The notes below the pieces were generated by a model that did not search any database, was not told the origin of the DNA, and was given only the letters and a program-made list of their open reading frames with translations. A DNA stretch of 64,000 nt from Litoribacillus peritrichatus (GTDB taxonomy: Bacteria > Pseudomonadota > Gammaproteobacteria > Pseudomonadales > Litoribrevibacteraceae), in the NCBI RefSeq assembly GCF_039537985.1, contig NZ_BAABBN010000015.1, positions 400,996-464,995 of the forward strand, read 5' to 3'. Shown piece by piece: positions 52,641-61,987 of the stretch; position 1 is the stretch's first letter, and every line of letters begins with the position of its first letter. The position numbers and the translations under genes were made by a program.

Positions 52641-52670
52641 AAAAAAGGGAGCTGCGTAGCTCCCTTTTTT
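52641..52670. terminator. Bidirectional terminator between nadE and bamD
   Basis: AAAAAAGGGAGCT and AGCTCCCTTTTTT with loop GCGT. It serves convergent nadE and bamD. Confidence 0.93.
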
Positions 52671-52697
52671 ATGTGGTTTTATGTTGTGGCTTAAATG

Positions 52698-53534
52698 CTA
52701 GCCAAGTAATCCAAAGGTTAAAATGTTCAGGAAAGAGCGTTGGTCGTTGCTGTGTACATCTTTAATGTTAAGTTGGCCGTTTTCGTCCAGATCTTTATAG
52801 TCCGGGTAATTGGCCACCAGAACACTCAGAGAGTCATTTGCAAGGTCGTCCAGCCCAAGTTTTTGATAAGACTCGACCATGATTGCTAAGCCTTCTGGCA
52901 CAGCCGTTGTTCCTTGGAATCGGGTGACTATGTATTTACCTCGATTGGCGGCAGCAGCAAACGCCTGGCGACGAATTAAATAGCGCGCAGCATAAATTTC
53001 GTGGTTGGCTAGGTAGTCGCGCAGGTGCAGCATCCGTTGACGGGCATCCACAGCGTATTGACTCTTGGGGTATTTGCTCAGGAACTCACTGAATTCGGTA
53101 AAGGCGTCTTCAATGATGCCCATGTCTCGTTCTGCTCGGTCAATGGATATGAAAGAATCGAAGAAACCACGGGTCATGTAGTAAGTTGAGAGAGCACGTA
53201 CATAATATGCGTAGTCTACTTTTGGGTGTCTCGGATGCAGGCGCAGAAAACGCTCGGCGGTTGCGTGGGCGTTAGTGTAATCATCAAGGCGGATGTAGTT
53301 GAACATCAGCTCAAGTTTGGCTTGTTCCGCGTAGCGGCCAAACGGGTAATAGTTTTCCAGATCTGACAGCTCTTTGATGGCCTGAAAATGTTGTTCAGTA
53401 TCCATCAGTTCCTGGGCGTCAGAATAGTACTCTAATTCTGTTTTTTCGGGTTCGTCCGGTTTTTTATCATCGCTGGAGCAACCAGCCAAAAGTGCAAATA
53501 AAACAATAATAAATGAGAATCTTTTTAACATCAT
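52698..53534 (-). CDS. bamD: Outer-membrane assembly lipoprotein BamD
   Basis: 278 residues. Lipobox LLAGCSSD. The mature protein is TPR-rich (YYSDAQELMD, FGRYAEQAKLELMFNYIRLDDY, FLRLHPRHPKVDYAYYVRAL), as in BamD/ComL. It is an essential part of the BAM complex that folds outer-membrane barrels. Two ATG codons start it (53534 and 53531). It is divergent from rluD, as in Pseudomonas. Confidence 0.94.
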   Translation of the reverse strand: MMLKRFSFIIVLFALLAGCSSDDKKPDEPEKTELEYYSDAQELMDTEQHFQAIKELSDLENYYPFGRYAEQAKLELMFNYIRLDDYTNAHATAERFLRLHPRHPKVDYAYYVRALSTYYMTRGFFDSFISIDRAERDMGIIEDAFTEFSEFLSKYPKSQYAVDARQRMLHLRDYLANHEIYAARYLIRRQAFAAAANRGKYIVTRFQGTTAVPEGLAIMVESYQKLGLDDLANDSLSVLVANYPDYKDLDENGQLNIKDVHSNDQRSFLNILTFGLLG

Positions 53535-53665
53535 ACACAGTCAACAGATATAATAAGAACTTAGGTCAAGCATTTAAGCATACATCGCATCGTGGTTACA
53601 GAGATTTGAAGCACAAATTGTTGTCGAAGTTGCTTTGTCATTAATGAAGGAAAAAGTTTAGAAAT

Positions 53666-54616
53666 ATGTCCCGTCAAATATCTGAGTCACAAACTGTCCC
53701 TGAAGATATGAGTGGTATGCGAGTTGATCAAATTGCATCTAAATTGTTCAGCGAATATTCAAGAGTCCGGCTCCAGGGCTGGATCAAATCCGGAGAGCTG
53801 ACCATCGATGGTAAAACACTCAAACCCAAAGAAAAACTTTGGGGTGGGGAACTGTTGGAAATTGAAGCCGAGCTAGAAGACGTAAATCAATGGCAAGCTG
53901 AAAATATCCCGCTGGAAATTGTCTATGAGGATGACGATATTCTGGTGATTAATAAGCCGGTAGGGCTGGTGGTACATCCTGCAGCAGGTCATTATAACGG
54001 TACCTTGTTGAATGCGCTTTTGTATCATTATCCGGGCATCGAAGTTGTGCCGAGGGCTGGAATTGTACATCGCCTGGACATGGATACTTCTGGCTTAATG
54101 GTCGTTGCAAAGACGATTGAGGCTCAAACGGATTTGGTTGATCAGTTGCAGACCAGGGAAATGGGGCGAGAGTATGAGGCTGTCGTTCAGGGTGTCATGA
54201 CCGGCGGGGGCGTTGTGGACGAGCCGATCGGCAGGCATCCGGTGAGTCGCATGAAGCAAGCCGTTATCGCTTCAGGTAAGCCGGCAATCACCCATTATCG
54301 TGTGATGGATCGTTATCAGAACCATACACACATTCGCCTGAAACTAGAGACGGGTCGTACTCACCAAATTCGTGTCCATATGTCTCATCTTGGCTACCCG
54401 TTGATTGGTGATGCGGTATACGCAGGCAGAATGAGGATTCCGAAAGGTGCTTCTCCTGCTCTTTTGAATATGCTTCAGTCGTTTAAGCGACAGGCGTTGC
54501 ATGCCAAGCGCTTGGAGTTGGTTCACCCAATCACGGGAGAAGATATGGCGTGGGAAGTCGAATTACCGCAAGATATGGTGGAACTGTTGGCGTGTTTGGC
54601 TGAAGAAGATAACTAA
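53666..54616 (+). CDS. rluD: 23S rRNA pseudouridine synthase RluD
   Basis: 316 residues. An S4 domain (DQIASKLFSEYSRVRLQGWI) is followed by the RluA-type catalytic domain with HRLDMDTSGLM (catalytic Asp138) and LETGRTHQIRVHM. It makes pseudouridines 1911, 1915 and 1917 in helix 69. pgeF follows after 10 bases. Confidence 0.95.
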   Translation: MSRQISESQTVPEDMSGMRVDQIASKLFSEYSRVRLQGWIKSGELTIDGKTLKPKEKLWGGELLEIEAELEDVNQWQAENIPLEIVYEDDDILVINKPVGLVVHPAAGHYNGTLLNALLYHYPGIEVVPRAGIVHRLDMDTSGLMVVAKTIEAQTDLVDQLQTREMGREYEAVVQGVMTGGGVVDEPIGRHPVSRMKQAVIASGKPAITHYRVMDRYQNHTHIRLKLETGRTHQIRVHMSHLGYPLIGDAVYAGRMRIPKGASPALLNMLQSFKRQALHAKRLELVHPITGEDMAWEVELPQDMVELLACLAEEDN

Positions 54617-54626
54617 AGGTGAGTGT

Positions 54627-55385
54627 ATGACGGATGCAAGTTCAAGTTTGTCCAGTCTCATATGGGCGGATTGGCCCGCTCCGGATCACGTAAAAGCTTG
54701 CGTCAGTACTCGTATTGGTGGATTTAGCCCTGCGCCTTATGATTCATTTAATATGGGCGATCATGTCGGAGACTCGCCTGCAAACGTGGTAAAAAACCGG
54801 GCTCGTTTTTTACATCTTTGCCGACTCAAACGAGTGGGGCAATGGTTAACTCAAGTGCATGGCACGCAGGTTGTCGAAGCAAAGGATGACGGCAAAGTAC
54901 GCGAAGGGGATGCGGTGTATTCCCATGAAGCTAACTTGCCGTGCGTGGTTATGACGGCGGATTGTCTGCCAGTATTATTCACCGATGAGCAAGGGTCTGT
55001 TGTTGCTGCGGCACATGCCGGTTGGCGAGGTTTAGCGTCGGGCGTGTTGGAAAAAACGGTGGCAACCATGGGGGTGGCCCCTTCATCCGTATTAGCGTGG
55101 ATGGGGCCGGCCATCGGGCGTCATCAATTTGAAGTGGGCGGTGAAGTGCGAAGAGAGTTTGTAGAGCACCATCCTGCTACAGACCAAGCTTTTCAGCCGG
55201 ATTACCAATCCCGTGGTAAATATTATGCCGACTTGTACGAGCTTGCCAGAATTCGATTAGGCTTAATCGGTGTCCATCAGGTGTTTGGTGGCGGTTTTTG
55301 TACTTGGAAAGACGAACGCTTTTACTCATTTCGTCGAGAAGGCACTACGGGTCGTATGGCTTCGATGATTTGGATCAAAAAATAA
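54627..55385 (+). CDS. pgeF: Peptidoglycan editing factor PgeF (YfiH)
   Basis: 252 residues of the DUF152/laccase-like family. The conserved blocks VVMTADCLPVLFTD, AAAHAGWRGLASG and GPAIGRHQFEVG contain the zinc-binding Cys and His. PgeF removes wrong amino acids from UDP-MurNAc peptides. Start: ATG at 54627 with AGGTGAG upstream; the frame is open to 54501 inside rluD. The rluD-pgeF-clpB order is conserved. Confidence 0.93.
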   Translation: MTDASSSLSSLIWADWPAPDHVKACVSTRIGGFSPAPYDSFNMGDHVGDSPANVVKNRARFLHLCRLKRVGQWLTQVHGTQVVEAKDDGKVREGDAVYSHEANLPCVVMTADCLPVLFTDEQGSVVAAAHAGWRGLASGVLEKTVATMGVAPSSVLAWMGPAIGRHQFEVGGEVRREFVEHHPATDQAFQPDYQSRGKYYADLYELARIRLGLIGVHQVFGGGFCTWKDERFYSFRREGTTGRMASMIWIKK

Positions 55386-55417
55386 TCAATCTTTTTGGTT
55401 ATCTCTCTTAAACCTCC

Positions 55418-55445
55418 CTTGAAACTAAAAATAGTTGCCCCAATA
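55418..55445 (+). promoter_or_regulatory. Sigma-32 heat-shock promoter of clpB
   Basis: CTTGAAA (55418-55424), 13 bases, then CCCCAATA (55438-55445). The -35 is a perfect match to the heat-shock consensus, and the -10 is close to CCCCATNT. It lies 80 bases before clpB. Confidence 0.8.
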
Positions 55446-55525
55446 AATTCCTTAACATAGGTATTAAGCCGTTTACGTCCTATTCGTCAGATCTAACGTA
55501 AAGGCTTATTTTCAGAGGAATTGTT

Positions 55526-58096
55526 ATGCGAATTGATAGGCTAACAAGCAAGCTCCAAGTGGCATTGTCTGATGCACAGTCGTTGGCGATTGGTAAAGAT
55601 CATAATTTTATTGAACCAGCGCATTTAATGAGTGCGCTGTTGCGTGATGATGGCAATGGCCTCAAAGCGATCATTAAAAAATCGGGAGGGGACTTAGTTA
55701 AACTCGAACAAGAACTAGAGACTCAGTTGCGGGATTTGCCGACGGTATCCGGCAGTGATGGCGATGTGCATATGTCCAATGATATGGGGCGTTTGTTGAA
55801 TCGTGCGGATAAAGAGGCCCAACAGAAGGGCGACCAATACATTTCAAGCGAGTTGGTGTTGCTGGCTGGGGTGGAAGATAAAGGTCGGCTCGGGGATGCG
55901 CTGCGTGCTTCGGGGTTAACTCGTGATGCGTTGGTGAAAGCGATTGAAGAGGTGCGTGGAGGTGAGTCAGTGAAGAGTCCGGAAGCTGAAGAGCAAAGAC
56001 AAGCCTTGGATAAGTACACCGTAGATCTGACGGAAAAAGCAGAGTCAGGCAAGCTCGACCCTGTGATTGGTCGAGATGATGAGATTCGAAGAACCATTCA
56101 GGTTCTTCAGCGTCGACGGAAAAATAATCCGGTATTGATTGGTGAACCAGGCGTTGGTAAAACGGCCATCGTAGAAGGTTTGGCCCAGCGCATTATTAAC
56201 GGCGAAGTCCCTGAAGGGCTAAAAGATAAAAAAGTTTTATCTCTGGATATGGGGGCGTTGGTTGCTGGTGCCAAGTATCGAGGCGAATTTGAGGAACGTC
56301 TCAAAGCCGTCCTGAATGAACTTGCCAAGCAAGAAGGTCAAATTATTCTGTTCATTGATGAATTGCACACTATGGTTGGTGCGGGCAAGAGTGAAGGCTC
56401 TATGGATGCCGGGAATATGTTGAAACCAGCATTAGCCCGTGGCGAGTTGCATTGTGTCGGTGCAACCACGTTGGATGAATATCGTCAGTTCATCGAAAAA
56501 GACGCTGCGCTTGAACGCCGCTTTCAAAAGGTTTTGGTGGAAGAGCCAACCGAAGAGGACACCATTGCCATTTTACGGGGCTTGAAAGAGCGTTATGAAG
56601 TGCATCATGGGGTAGAGATTACTGATTCGGCAATCATCGCCGCATCGAAGTTATCGCATCGTTATATCTCGGATCGCCAGCTTCCGGATAAGGCCATTGA
56701 TTTGGTGGACGAAGCGGCGAGTCGAATTCGGATGGAAATTGACTCAAAACCAGAAAATCTTGATCGCCTAGAACGTCGGCTCATCCAGCTTAAAATCGAA
56801 GCCGAAGCGCTTAAGAAGGAGAGTGATCGAGCGTCTAAAAAGCGATTGGAAGAGCTGATGAACACTATCAGTAATGTGCAGAAAGAATACGCCGATCTTG
56901 AAGAAATCTGGATGTCTGAAAAAGCGTCGTTACAAGGGGAGCATCAGGTTAAGGCGGATTTGGAAAAAGCACGACAGGATCTGGAAACGGCGAGACGAAA
57001 CGGTGATTTGTCGCTAATGTCTGAACTTCAATACGGGACGATCCCGATGTTGGAGAAAGAGCTAGAGCGGGCCAGCGAAGCCCAGGAGCAGGAAAAGACG
57101 CTGCTACGAAACCGGGTAACGGAAGAGGAAGTGGCAGAGGTTGTCTCTCGTTGGACCGGAATCCCCATCACTAAAATGCTGGAAGGCGAACGAGACAAGC
57201 TGTTGCGGATGGAAGATGCGCTGCATGAGCGTCTGGTCGGGCAAGATGAGGCTGTGATTGCGGTGGCAAACGCAGTTCGCCGATCCCGGGCTGGCTTGTC
57301 TGATCCGAATCGACCCAATGGTTCGTTTTTGTTCTTAGGGCCAACCGGCGTGGGTAAAACCGAACTTTGTAAGTCCTTGGCTTCTTTTCTGTTTGATACA
57401 GAAGATGCCATGGTTCGTATTGATATGTCGGAGTTCATGGAGAAACATTCGGTGGCAAGACTGATCGGTGCGCCTCCGGGTTACGTTGGTTATGAGGAAG
57501 GCGGCTATTTAACCGAAGCGGTTCGAAGAAAACCTTACTCAGTACTGCTGTTGGATGAGGTAGAAAAAGCCCATCCTGATGTCTTTAATGTATTGCTTCA
57601 GGTACTGGAAGACGGCCGCCTTACGGATGGTCAAGGCCGAACTGTGGATTTTCGGAATACGGTCATCGTGATGACATCGAACCTTGGTTCGGAGGCAACT
57701 CAAGCCAAAACGGATGAGACCAGTTATGAAGAAATGAAGGCCATGGTGATGGATGTGGTTGGTCAGCACTTCAGGCCTGAATTTATTAACCGTATTGATG
57801 AAACTGTAGTATTTCATTCACTGGCACGAGATCAAATCTCTGGTATTGCTTCCATTCAACTGGAGCGTTTGTACCAGCGTTTGGCGGAGCGAGAATTGAA
57901 ACTAGAGCTGTCGGATGAACTTATGTCGACCATTTGTGAGGCCGGTTATGACCCAGTGTATGGCGCAAGACCTTTAAAACGGGCCATTCAGCGTTACCTT
58001 GAAAACCCACTGGCTGAGGCGCTGTTGGCTGGAGAATTTATCTCTGGTGATACCATTCAGGCAAACATAGTGGAAGGTAAGGTGGTCTTTTCTTAA
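55526..58096 (+). CDS. clpB: ATP-dependent chaperone ClpB
   Basis: 856 residues, the E. coli length (857). N-terminal Clp repeat domain, NBD1 with GEPGVGKT (near 206), the coiled-coil middle domain (residues ~410-525), NBD2 with GPTGVGKT (near 606) and VLLDEVEKAHPD. It disaggregates proteins together with DnaK. A heat-shock promoter lies upstream. GAGGA precedes ATG. Confidence 0.97.
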   Translation: MRIDRLTSKLQVALSDAQSLAIGKDHNFIEPAHLMSALLRDDGNGLKAIIKKSGGDLVKLEQELETQLRDLPTVSGSDGDVHMSNDMGRLLNRADKEAQQKGDQYISSELVLLAGVEDKGRLGDALRASGLTRDALVKAIEEVRGGESVKSPEAEEQRQALDKYTVDLTEKAESGKLDPVIGRDDEIRRTIQVLQRRRKNNPVLIGEPGVGKTAIVEGLAQRIINGEVPEGLKDKKVLSLDMGALVAGAKYRGEFEERLKAVLNELAKQEGQIILFIDELHTMVGAGKSEGSMDAGNMLKPALARGELHCVGATTLDEYRQFIEKDAALERRFQKVLVEEPTEEDTIAILRGLKERYEVHHGVEITDSAIIAASKLSHRYISDRQLPDKAIDLVDEAASRIRMEIDSKPENLDRLERRLIQLKIEAEALKKESDRASKKRLEELMNTISNVQKEYADLEEIWMSEKASLQGEHQVKADLEKARQDLETARRNGDLSLMSELQYGTIPMLEKELERASEAQEQEKTLLRNRVTEEEVAEVVSRWTGIPITKMLEGERDKLLRMEDALHERLVGQDEAVIAVANAVRRSRAGLSDPNRPNGSFLFLGPTGVGKTELCKSLASFLFDTEDAMVRIDMSEFMEKHSVARLIGAPPGYVGYEEGGYLTEAVRRKPYSVLLLDEVEKAHPDVFNVLLQVLEDGRLTDGQGRTVDFRNTVIVMTSNLGSEATQAKTDETSYEEMKAMVMDVVGQHFRPEFINRIDETVVFHSLARDQISGIASIQLERLYQRLAERELKLELSDELMSTICEAGYDPVYGARPLKRAIQRYLENPLAEALLAGEFISGDTIQANIVEGKVVFS

Positions 58097-58113
58097 ATTG
58101 ATAACTTAACTGT

Positions 58114-58150
58114 CAATGAGCCTGTAAGGTTTAAGTCTTCAGGCTCATTG
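58114..58150. terminator. Inverted repeat between clpB and the hydrolase gene
   Basis: CAATGAGCCTG and CAGGCTCATTG are an 11-base perfect inverted repeat with a 15-base loop. It lacks a long T run on either side, but it sits where a shared terminator for convergent genes is expected. Confidence 0.55.
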
Positions 58151-58164
58151 GCGGGTTTTGAGGT

Positions 58165-59250
58165 TTAAGCGCCTGAGTTTTCTGTTGAACTTTCTGTATT
58201 GGTGGCGGCCTTCTCAATTTTTGGTTGGTTTTTTGCTGCTTGGTTGGTGGTCTCTGTTTGTATTTTAAGTTCAGACTTTAAGAATGAAATTGCGTCTTTA
58301 ACGGTTTGCTTAGGCGTTTCTTCCATAGGTACGTGGCCGACGCCCGGGTAAACAAGCGTTTGGATATCACTGATGTCTTTTTCCCAGTGTGGAATCTGAG
58401 AAGTCGGAACCCATTTGTCTTTTTCTCCCCACATAAGCAAGGTTGGTGCGGTGATCTGTTGGAAAGGAAATATTTCGCTGCCCGGTTGGCTTTTCTCGTA
58501 AATGAGTTTTAGCACTTCTGCGTAGGATTCCCGGTTACCTTTGCGCATGCTTAACTGGACGTAACGCTCCATGTGTTCCGGTTTGATTCGGGTTTTGTCG
58601 CCATAAACTTCTTCAACGTTTAAGGAAACTAACCAAGGTGGAACGACTTTTTTGGACATGTGCCAAATTCCGGGAAGGTTTGCTGCAGAGATTACCCAAG
58701 GGACATCCTGAGGGTACGCAATTGGGTCCAGTAGAATCAGTTTGCTGACCTGATCCGGGAACTCCGAAGCATAATGAGCACTCATGTAGCCACCTAAAGA
58801 GTTACCCGCTAATGCAAATTTCTCTAACTCAAGAGCAGTGGTGAACGAGTGTAGAAAAGCAATGAATTCGCCTTTTTCATATTCAAGCTCTTCGGGCAAA
58901 GGGCCGGTTAAGCCAAAGCCGGGAAGATCCATACGAATGACACGGTAGTTTTTTTCAAGTTCTTTTGACCAGTCATCCCAGGTGTGGAGCGAAGACATAA
59001 TTCCGTGAATCAATACAATGGGTTCGCCTTCGCCTTTATCTTTGTAATGAACGCGTAGACCCTTGTAAGCAAACCACTTTGAATCTTCGTCTGTATATTT
59101 GTCTTCGATGTCTTCGGCGCTGATGGTCGCAAATCCCATGGCATGAATGCCTGACGGACTTGCTTTCATTGCTGACCCAAAGCTGGAGCAGCCTGAAGCT
59201 AGGATTAAGGTCAGAGAGAGTAATAGTGCTATTCGTATATTTTTTATCAT
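58165..59250 (-). CDS. Alpha/beta-hydrolase lipoprotein
   Basis: 361 residues. Lipobox LASGCSS. The hydrolase fold has VLIHGIMSSLHTWDDW (oxyanion region), GNSLGGY (nucleophile Ser, near residue 155), the acid near LLMWGEKDKW and the His in GVGHVPMEE. The C-terminal ~30 residues are a Glu/Asn/Thr-rich tail. It probably cleaves an ester in the envelope; the substrate cannot be told. It stands alone. Confidence 0.82.
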   Translation of the reverse strand: MIKNIRIALLLSLTLILASGCSSFGSAMKASPSGIHAMGFATISAEDIEDKYTDEDSKWFAYKGLRVHYKDKGEGEPIVLIHGIMSSLHTWDDWSKELEKNYRVIRMDLPGFGLTGPLPEELEYEKGEFIAFLHSFTTALELEKFALAGNSLGGYMSAHYASEFPDQVSKLILLDPIAYPQDVPWVISAANLPGIWHMSKKVVPPWLVSLNVEEVYGDKTRIKPEHMERYVQLSMRKGNRESYAEVLKLIYEKSQPGSEIFPFQQITAPTLLMWGEKDKWVPTSQIPHWEKDISDIQTLVYPGVGHVPMEETPKQTVKDAISFLKSELKIQTETTNQAAKNQPKIEKAATNTESSTENSGA

Positions 59251-59422
59251 TATTATTGGCTCCTTCTAAGCAGCCTGTTGTTATAGTTTTATTTAATACT
59301 ACCTAACTTTTCTATGTGGCCGTTAGTCATAAACTGGCTAACAGTGCACATTTTCGAATACAAACATATCTTATTTGATTTTGGGGTCAATGACTTGTCG
59401 GCCATTCTTATGAAAGTGTCTG

Positions 59423-59863
59423 TCAGTTACATGTGTCTGCAATCTTTTGTTTGATTTCGCTGATTTGTGCTTGTCTTTCTTCTTCTTTTAGCATGACGAC
59501 GCTGCCGTCTTTGTTTCTCTGTTTTATTTGATTGCTTGATGTCATAAGCGAAAGCCGGTCTTTCATGCTTGTGCAATATTTTGCTAGCTCTTCTGCGTCG
59601 TAAGCAATGGTGCCTTCTGAGTTAGTGCTTGCACTTTCTGTTTCAGAGGCTTGGGCTTTTGGAGCCATTTTAGATACAGGGCCAGAGGAACGGCCTTGTG
59701 TTCTGACTTTGTCTGATTGATGTTCTTTTGATGGCTTGCTGCCGTAATGCGTTGTTCCGTTTTCATCTACCCACTTATAAAAGACATCACTTACTGCATT
59801 CGCTGAAAGCAAGGTGTTGAGTGCTATTACGGTAGCGAAAAAGGCGATTTTAGGTGTTTTCAT
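59423..59863 (-). CDS. DUF4124 domain protein
   Basis: 146 residues. The signal peptide ends near LLSANAVS. DUF4124 follows: DVFYKWVDENGTTHYGSKP. The rest is polar, with two Cys (KYCTSM, DTCN). It is a periplasmic protein of unknown function, common in gammaproteobacteria. It has its own region; no partners visible. Confidence 0.82.
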   Translation of the reverse strand: MKTPKIAFFATVIALNTLLSANAVSDVFYKWVDENGTTHYGSKPSKEHQSDKVRTQGRSSGPVSKMAPKAQASETESASTNSEGTIAYDAEELAKYCTSMKDRLSLMTSSNQIKQRNKDGSVVMLKEEERQAQISEIKQKIADTCN

Positions 59864-59948
59864 AAGGTTAAAGCTCAGTCGTTTGTTATCTATTAAGGAT
59901 AATCTATATAAATTGTATGATATATCAACAGTGAGTTTGTTATATCTA

Positions 59949-59976
59949 TTGACTTTATTCCGCGTGATGTCAGAAT
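59949..59976 (+). promoter_or_regulatory. Candidate ilvI promoter
   Basis: TTGACT (59949-59954), 16 bases, then CAGAAT (59971-59976). It would give a ~285-base leader before ilvI. Confidence 0.4.
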
Positions 59977-60031
59977 ATTCAGCCCAAATATAAGTCAGGA
60001 TATTCGGGCAATCCCTGAGAACATCCTAATT

Positions 60032-60256
60032 TGGGTCCAAGAGCAAGAAGCCGCATAGTTCTTGGAACCTGTCTTTATCCGTCTTTGGTCAACCGCCGAA
60101 ATCGGGTACAACGCCAAAAAAGCGTTATCGGGGTATTAATACGGCTTACGCTGCTGTCTTATTGCTCTGCTAATGTGGTACATCATAATGAAACACTGCT
60201 GGTTTTGCGCGGTGTATATGTAATTAATGTGCGTTAACACGCACGGTTTCTTTTTA
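60032..60256 (+). promoter_or_regulatory. Long structured leader before ilvI, with a terminator-like hairpin
   Basis: CCAAGA and TCTTGG (60034-60064) form an upstream hairpin. GTGCG (60229-60233) pairs with CGCAC (60240-60244), followed by GGTTTCTTTTT just before the ilvI ribosome binding site. A reading frame ending in this hairpin (TAA at 60235) has Leu, Val or Ile in eight of its last 13 codons, but no good start for a short peptide. The pairing is seen; attenuation is inference. Confidence 0.35.
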
Positions 60257-60268
60257 GAGGACTCAAAG

Positions 60269-61987
60269 GTGGAATTACTTTCCGGCGGAGATATGCTGAT
60301 TCGCGCTTTAAGCGATGAAGGCGTTGAGTATATTTATGGTTATCCGGGCGGTGCAGCCCTGCATATTTATGATGCTTTGTATCGCCAGTCAGATGTGAAG
60401 CACGTGCTCGTCCGTCATGAACAGGCCGCGACTCACATGGCGGATGGTTACGCACGGGCTGCTGGCAAGGCGGGTGTTGTTTTAGTGACATCAGGTCCGG
60501 GAGCAACGAACACCGTGACAGGCATTGCAACGGCTTACATGGATTCCATTCCAATGGTTGTGCTTTGTGCGCAAGTGCCATCTCACTTGATTGGTGAGGA
60601 TGCATTCCAGGAGACGGATATTGTTGGTGTAACTCGCCCGATTGTTAAGCACAGCATGACAGTGAAAGATCCGAAAGAAATTCCTGAGATTATTAAAAAG
60701 GCGTTTTATCTGGCTGAAACAGGTCGACCGGGGCCGGTTGTTGTTGATATTCCAAAGGATATGACGCTGCCGAATGAACGTTATGAATACAGTTACCCTT
60801 CTAAGGTAAAGCTGCGTTCTTATGCACCTGCCGCGAAAGGTCATACCGGGCAGATTAAAAAAGCCGTTGATATGATTTTTGAAGCCAAACGTCCTGTGTT
60901 GTACGCAGGTGGTGGTGTTATCTTAGGTAAAGCGTCGAAGCAGTTAACGGAGTTGGCTAAAATCCTTGGTGTGCCTGTTACGAATACCTTAATGGGCTTG
61001 GGTGGCTATCCGGCTACGGATCGTCAGTATCTGGGTATGTTGGGTATGCATGGTACTTACGAAGCCAATATGACCATGCACCACAGTGATCTGATTATTG
61101 CGGTTGGTGCTCGTTTTGATGATCGTGTAACGAATAATACGTCGAAGTTCTGCCCGAATGCGAAAATTGTTCATATTGATATTGATCCTGCGTCTATTTC
61201 TAAAACTGTGAATGTGGATGTTCCGATTGTAGGACCTGTGGATCAGGTTCTGAATGAAATGCTGGATTTGGTGAAGTCGTCCAGAAAAGAAATAGAAAAA
61301 GAAGCCATGGTTAATTGGTGGCGTCAGGTCGATGAATGGAAAGCACATCACGGAATGCGTTATAACGCAGAGGGCGATTACATTAAGCCTCAGCAAGCGA
61401 TCGAAACGCTTTATAAGGTGACAAAGGGTGATGCTTATGTGACTTCTGATGTGGGCCAGCACCAGATGTTTGCATGCCAGTATTACAAGTTCGATAAACC
61501 GAATCGCTGGATTAACTCGGGCGGTTTGGGAACGATGGGCTTTGGTCTGCCTGCCGCAATGGGCATCAAGCTGAATTACCCTGATAACGATGTGGTATGT
61601 GTGACCGGTGAAGGCAGCTTCCAGATGAATATCCAGGAGCTTTCTACGTGTAAGCAATACAACTTGCCAGTGAAAATTCTTAACTTGAATAACCAGGCGC
61701 TAGGTATGGTTAAGCAGTGGCAGGATTTGAACTACGAAGCGAGACATGCGCACTCTTACATGGAGTCGTTACCGGACTTTGAGAAGTTGATTGAATCTTA
61801 TGGTCATGTTGCTATGCGTATTGAAAAGCTGGCAGATCTTGAACCAGCGATGGAGGAAGCGTTTTCGTTGAAAGATCGTCTGGTATTTATGGATGTAATG
61901 GTAGACCCGACTGAGCATGTTTATCCTATGCAGGTTCCAACCGGTTCTATGAGAGATATGATGTTAAGCAAGACGGAGCGTACTTAA
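60269..61987 (+). CDS. ilvI: Acetolactate synthase large subunit
   Basis: 572 residues. Thiamin-diphosphate enzyme: RHEQAATHMADGYARA (catalytic Glu), GRPGPVVVDIPKD, and the ThDP motif GEGSFQMN...NLNNQALGMVKQWQ. The usual GDG is GEG, as in several relatives. It joins two pyruvates, or pyruvate and 2-oxobutyrate, in valine/isoleucine synthesis. Start: GTG at 60269 with AGAGGA seven bases upstream; the frame is open to 60227. The stop overlaps ilvH by one base. Confidence 0.95.
   Translation: MELLSGGDMLIRALSDEGVEYIYGYPGGAALHIYDALYRQSDVKHVLVRHEQAATHMADGYARAAGKAGVVLVTSGPGATNTVTGIATAYMDSIPMVVLCAQVPSHLIGEDAFQETDIVGVTRPIVKHSMTVKDPKEIPEIIKKAFYLAETGRPGPVVVDIPKDMTLPNERYEYSYPSKVKLRSYAPAAKGHTGQIKKAVDMIFEAKRPVLYAGGGVILGKASKQLTELAKILGVPVTNTLMGLGGYPATDRQYLGMLGMHGTYEANMTMHHSDLIIAVGARFDDRVTNNTSKFCPNAKIVHIDIDPASISKTVNVDVPIVGPVDQVLNEMLDLVKSSRKEIEKEAMVNWWRQVDEWKAHHGMRYNAEGDYIKPQQAIETLYKVTKGDAYVTSDVGQHQMFACQYYKFDKPNRWINSGGLGTMGFGLPAAMGIKLNYPDNDVVCVTGEGSFQMNIQELSTCKQYNLPVKILNLNNQALGMVKQWQDLNYEARHAHSYMESLPDFEKLIESYGHVAMRIEKLADLEPAMEEAFSLKDRLVFMDVMVDPTEHVYPMQVPTGSMRDMMLSKTERT

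Noticed and set aside
60031..60237. 68-residue open frame before ilvI as a protein
   Set aside because: It starts with TTG without a ribosome binding site and overlaps leader hairpins; only its branched-chain codons at the end are noted as a possible leader signal.
60989..61657. 222-residue open frame on the minus strand
   Set aside because: A shadow of ilvI with His/Arg-rich, unlikely composition and no ribosome binding site.
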